Positions 34,023 through 36,854 of a stretch of 36,854 nucleotides of DNA are shown in pieces. The position numbers and the translations under genes were made by a program. The notes beneath the pieces were generated by a model. That model saw only the letters and a program-made list of their open reading frames with translations. It searched no databases and was not told the origin of the DNA. Position 1 is the first letter of the stretch; every line of letters begins with the position of its first letter. The stretch covers positions 1 to 36,854 of the forward strand of contig DAIDLI010000021.1 in assembly GCA_027449545.1 (NCBI GenBank), written 5' to 3'. Origin of the DNA: Acidobacteriaceae bacterium (lineage in GTDB: Bacteria > Acidobacteriota > Terriglobia > Terriglobales > Acidobacteriaceae).

Positions 34023-34286
34023 TTAAGCTGCGAGGGGAGAGCTGACACACTCCACGTGCGGAGGGCGAGAGAAGTTTACCTGAGGTTCCTGCAACGGCAG
34101 CTTGCGGTTCAGGATTCCTGACAGGCTCATCAAGGCGGTGGAAGCGCATGCGGGGCACTGCTCTGCGCAGTTACCCACGCAGTGGCAGTCTTCGCAGAGA
34201 TAGGCACTCGAGAGGGGCATGTGCTGCATGGAAACGAACGTCATATAGGCACCCCGATCATCGTGACGCTGAACATGGAAGCTCAT
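34023..34286 (-). CDS. Small Cys-rich protein
   Basis: An 87-residue protein with a cysteine cluster near the middle: C-E-D-C-H-C-V-G-N-C-A-E-Q-C-P-A-C. The spacing (C-x-x-C pairs plus His) could bind zinc or an iron-sulphur cluster. It has no signal peptide. The ATG at 34286 follows AGGAAAAAACTTC, a fair ribosome-binding site, and a terminator follows the stop, which supports a real gene despite its size. I do not recognise a family. Confidence 0.58.
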   Translation of the reverse strand: MSFHVQRHDDRGAYMTFVSMQHMPLSSAYLCEDCHCVGNCAEQCPACASTALMSLSGILNRKLPLQEPQVNFSRPPHVECVSSPLAA

Positions 34287-34612
34287 GAAGTTTTTTCCTG
34301 TCTAGGCGGGACGACCCCGGTCCGGTCTTTGTTGTATGGGTGGATGCGGGTTCGAGTTCATGAGGTTGTCTTGTGTTTCACCATCTGGAATAGTTGAAGC
34401 CGCACCTCCACCGCACCTGAGCTTTAGATGGGGATCGTGACGGAGGTAACCGCCTAATTCCAAAACAGTTCTTCCAAGCGGCCCAGAGCCCTGCTGCACC
34501 GAGGCCATTTCAGCACTGTCGGGAGCATCCTGACAGCCCTTCGTCGGTCCGCTCCCCCAAACCCGCCCGGGAAGGGGAGCGCAATTGCCGGTACACTAAC
34601 CATGAGGTTCTT
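34287..34612. other. Divergent intergenic region
   Basis: A 326-base region between the Cys-rich gene (minus) and the TPR gene (plus). It must hold promoters for both. TACACT at 34592-34597 is a possible -10 close to the TPR start, without a clear -35. I see no gene, RNA or strong repeat. Confidence 0.45.
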
Positions 34613-35926
34613 GTGCAACGCCCCGCGTTTCTGGCTCTGTTTCTTCTGTCCGTGTTGGCCCCGCTGTCTCTGAGCGGCCAGGCGGCGCCGCCTGTCTCCG
34701 TGCCCCCCGCCTCCGGCAGCGCCCGTAAGTCGCAGCCGGTCTCCGCTCAGGTGGCCGCCGCCGAGGAGGCGATCGCCTCCACCAACTGGAAGCTGGCGGA
34801 ATCCAAGCTCGACTCCTGGCTGGCTGGGCATCCCAACGACGGCCGCGCGCTCTTCGATGCCGGATACGTGGCCGACGTGCAGAACCGCTTCGCAGATGCA
34901 ATCAATCTCTATCAGCGGGCGGTGAAAGCCGATCCGAACGCCTTTGACGCCCACCTGATGCTGGGTATGCTTCTGGCGCGGCAGGGCAAACCGGAAGAGG
35001 CGCGTCCGGAACTGGTGCGCGCCACCCAGCTCGACCCGGGCCCAGGAGGCCCGGAGCTGAAAGCGCGCGCCTGGCGGGCCCTCGCGCGCATCGACAGCGC
35101 CAAAGATCCTGCCCAGGCCTCCAACGATCTGCTGGAAGCGCTGAAGCTTACGCCCGAGACCACCGACGACACGCTGCTGGCCGCCAGCCTGGCCGAGCAA
35201 ACCGGCCAGATCGCCGCCGCCGAGCAGGAGTACCGGCGCGTGCTCGCCAAGGATCCAAAATCCGAACCCGCGACCACCGGACTGGCGCACCTGCTTCTCG
35301 TGCAGAAAAAGTACGCGGACGCTGAAGCCCTGTTGCGGCCGGCGCTCGCCAGCCATCCCGATGACCCGGTGCTGACCGCTCAGCTCGCGGCGGTTCTGGT
35401 TGCGGAGAACAAGCCAGACGCCCTGCCTTTGCTTCAGAAGCTGCACGCCATGCACCCCGATGATGCCACCATCACCGGCATGTTGGCCGAGGTCCTCGCC
35501 CAATCGGGAGATTTTGCCGCCTCCGATCAGCTCTATCTCAAGCTCTTGACCGCCTCGCCTCGTGATCCCGGCCTCCTCGTCGCCCACGGACAGAACCTGG
35601 TCCGGGAACTCAAATTCGCAGAGGCTTTTACCGTCTTCAGCAAAGTCACCCAGCTCGATCCTTCCAGTCCAGCCGGGTGGAGCGGACTAGCCTTCACGGC
35701 CTCCCGCACGGGGCAGCCCTCCGTCGCCCTCCACGCCCTCACCATGCGCGCCAAGCTGGTGCCGGACAATGCTTCTACCTACTTCCTGTGGGCCATCTCC
35801 TACGACTCCCTCCACCAGCGGAAACAGGCGGCTGTCTACTACCACCACTTCCTCGACGCGGCAGGTGGCAAGTTCCCCGACCAGGAGTGGCAGGCGCGGC
35901 AGCGGCTGAAGCTTCTGGAAAGATAG
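34613..35926 (+). CDS. Secreted TPR protein
   Basis: A 437-residue exported protein made almost wholly of tetratricopeptide repeats. The N-terminus F-L-A-L-F-L-L-S-V-L-A-P-L-S-L-S-G-Q-A is a signal peptide. Repeats follow from about residue 45 to the end, such as N-R-F-A-D-A-I-N-L-Y-Q-R-A-V-K-A-D-P-N-A and G-K-P-E-E-A-R-P-E-L-V-R-A-T-Q-L-D-P. It probably scaffolds a periplasmic or cell-surface complex. The start is GTG 34613, with GAGG five bases upstream; an ATG at 34602 is out of frame. The partner is unknown. Confidence 0.85.
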   Translation: MQRPAFLALFLLSVLAPLSLSGQAAPPVSVPPASGSARKSQPVSAQVAAAEEAIASTNWKLAESKLDSWLAGHPNDGRALFDAGYVADVQNRFADAINLYQRAVKADPNAFDAHLMLGMLLARQGKPEEARPELVRATQLDPGPGGPELKARAWRALARIDSAKDPAQASNDLLEALKLTPETTDDTLLAASLAEQTGQIAAAEQEYRRVLAKDPKSEPATTGLAHLLLVQKKYADAEALLRPALASHPDDPVLTAQLAAVLVAENKPDALPLLQKLHAMHPDDATITGMLAEVLAQSGDFAASDQLYLKLLTASPRDPGLLVAHGQNLVRELKFAEAFTVFSKVTQLDPSSPAGWSGLAFTASRTGQPSVALHALTMRAKLVPDNASTYFLWAISYDSLHQRKQAAVYYHHFLDAAGGKFPDQEWQARQRLKLLER

Positions 35927-36132
35927 CCTGCGCCGGCTGCCCGGTTGTCCGGCTGGCCTGCGGACGCGGTTCCTTTGCTTCGGGTGAAAACCGTCGTGAC
36001 AATCTGCGCTCCGCGTGAGGCGCTTCTGCCCGTTTGAGGCCGAATTCGCATCATATCCCTTGCGGTTCGTCGGCAGTTGTGACTAATATGCAGTCACGCA
36101 GCAAGACTCGGGCCGCATCTGTGGAGATCCTT

Positions 36133-36591
36133 ATGCGGACAACTGGTCGATTCACCGCGCTCCTGGCAGCGTGCATGACGCTTTCGCAGGTGTGTGCTTT
36201 TGCCTCGGACAATAGGGTTCCCGACGAACAGAGCATCGCTGCGCTGCAAGCCCGGGCCGAGCAGGCCCAGCCCCGCGATCAGTGCTACCTCTACGCCGAG
36301 CTCGTCCAGCAGATGACCGAGTTGAGCCTCAAGCAGTACGCAGCCGGCGATGTCGCCAAGGCGGACGGCCTCCTCAAGCGCATTCAGTCCTTTGCCGGCA
36401 AGATCCACCATTCCATCTCGCGCAATGACAAACGGTTGAAGAACGCACAAATTCTCCTCAGCAAGACGGCCTTTCGCCTGACCCAGATGCTGCACTCCAG
36501 CGACTATTACGAGCGCCCGCTGGTGGAACAGACGCTGGCTAAGGTGAATGACGCCCAGGATGCCACCATGATGGAGGTCTTCCAGAAGTAG
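36133..36591 (+). CDS. Small secreted protein of unknown function
   Basis: A 152-residue protein with a signal peptide (T-A-L-L-A-A-C-M-T-L-S-Q-V-C-A-F-A). The mature part is helical and charged, with A-L-Q-A-R-A-E-Q-A-Q-P-R-D-Q-C-Y-L-Y-A-E-L-V-Q-Q shown in part; the sequence from D-Q-C-Y to L-S-L-K-Q-Y and K-A-D-G-L-L-K-R-I looks like paired helices. No family is recognised. The ATG at 36133 has GGAG six bases upstream; ATG 36088 would add 15 residues. The next gene starts 51 bases later. Confidence 0.78.
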   Translation: MRTTGRFTALLAACMTLSQVCAFASDNRVPDEQSIAALQARAEQAQPRDQCYLYAELVQQMTELSLKQYAAGDVAKADGLLKRIQSFAGKIHHSISRNDKRLKNAQILLSKTAFRLTQMLHSSDYYERPLVEQTLAKVNDAQDATMMEVFQK

Positions 36592-36642
36592 CCCGGCTGG
36601 AAGGCCTGCTTTGCCCCGCTCACAACCGCTTCGAGGGAGCCG

Positions 36643-36854
36643 ATGAAGCCGCTCCGTTTGTCCGCTCTGTTTCTGCTGTGCGCCGGCATGGCAACTGCCT
36701 CCGTGCGTGCGCAGCAAGGCCGCCAGGACGTGCTCACCCAGGCGCAGCAACAGAAGATCGCCGAAGCTGGCATCGATGCCGACCTGCGCATCGGGCTCTA
36801 CACCAAATACGTGGGTGAGCATGCGGATCGCATCCGGCGCTTGGCCGGCCGCAC
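36643..36854 (+). CDS. Secreted protein, cut by the right edge
   Basis: The open frame runs from ATG 36643 past the end of the window (about 70 codons seen). The N-terminus P-L-R-L-S-A-L-F-L-L-C-A-G-M-A-T-A is a signal peptide, probably cleaved near V-R-A. The visible mature part is helical and charged (K-I-A-E-A-G-I-D-A-D-L-R-I-G-L-Y). GAGGGAG lies about five bases upstream. No family is recognisable from this fragment. The short gap suggests an operon with the preceding small secreted protein. Confidence 0.72.
   Translation, partial: MKPLRLSALFLLCAGMATASVRAQQGRQDVLTQAQQQKIAEAGIDADLRIGLYTKYVGEHADRIRRLAGR

Noticed and set aside
1..36854. Prophage, insertion sequence or CRISPR array
   Set aside because: No transposase, integrase, phage structural gene or regularly spaced repeats were seen. 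The addiction module alone does not show a mobile element.

Overview
The window is GC-rich bacterial chromosome, most likely from an acidobacterium (Acidobacteriaceae/Terriglobia type). This is an inference from the gene set: DUF3617, DUF4254, YvcK, an NHL-repeat secreted protein, a BaxI_1-type membrane protein, a type-B carboxylesterase, many TPR proteins and a BcsAB-type cellulose operon. No phage, IS element, CRISPR array or rRNA was seen.

Layout. 1-4360 (mostly minus strand): a toxin-first addiction module (toxin 545-871, antitoxin 225-548), a secreted DUF3617 protein, a cluster of YvcK, a TPR protein and a DUF4254 protein, and a tRNA-Lys(UUU). 4359-18094 (plus strand): a compact cellulose operon. 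bcsQ encodes a protein with a possible BcsR-like N-terminus, a coiled coil, a Pro/Ala-rich linker and a ParA-like ATPase. It is followed by a fused bcsA-bcsB, bcsZ (GH8 endoglucanase) and a very long bcsC. Two of the three junctions are 4-base ATGA overlaps. 18143-21228 (minus): an NHL beta-propeller protein, a BaxI_1 membrane protein and a PfkB sugar kinase. 21302-24850 (plus): lysA, a GNAT-like protein and a secreted carboxylesterase. 24981-31391 (minus): a small peptidoglycan-binding-like protein, an HtrA protease, then truA, an M20 peptidase and an amidohydrolase in one run. 31725-33893 (plus): a TolC-family outer-membrane protein behind a TetR-like palindrome. 34023-34286 (minus): a small Cys-rich protein. 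34613-36854 (plus): a secreted TPR protein and two small secreted proteins, the last cut by the window edge.

The cellulose operon is the main system. BcsA polymerises UDP-glucose at the inner membrane and should respond to c-di-GMP through its PilZ domain. The fused BcsB would guide the glucan through the periplasm, BcsZ would trim it, and the TPR/beta-barrel BcsC would export it. BcsQ probably organises the machinery. No bcsD, bcsE, bcsF, bcsG or bcsH was found here. The most unusual points are the three-part BcsQ, the BcsA-BcsB fusion and an internal duplication that helps bring BcsC to about 2005 residues. The upstream region also carries a repeated GTGTT site and a stable leader hairpin that could control the operon.

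Starts were chosen from visible ribosome-binding sites and family N-termini. All functional calls are by reading the protein sequence, with no database search.
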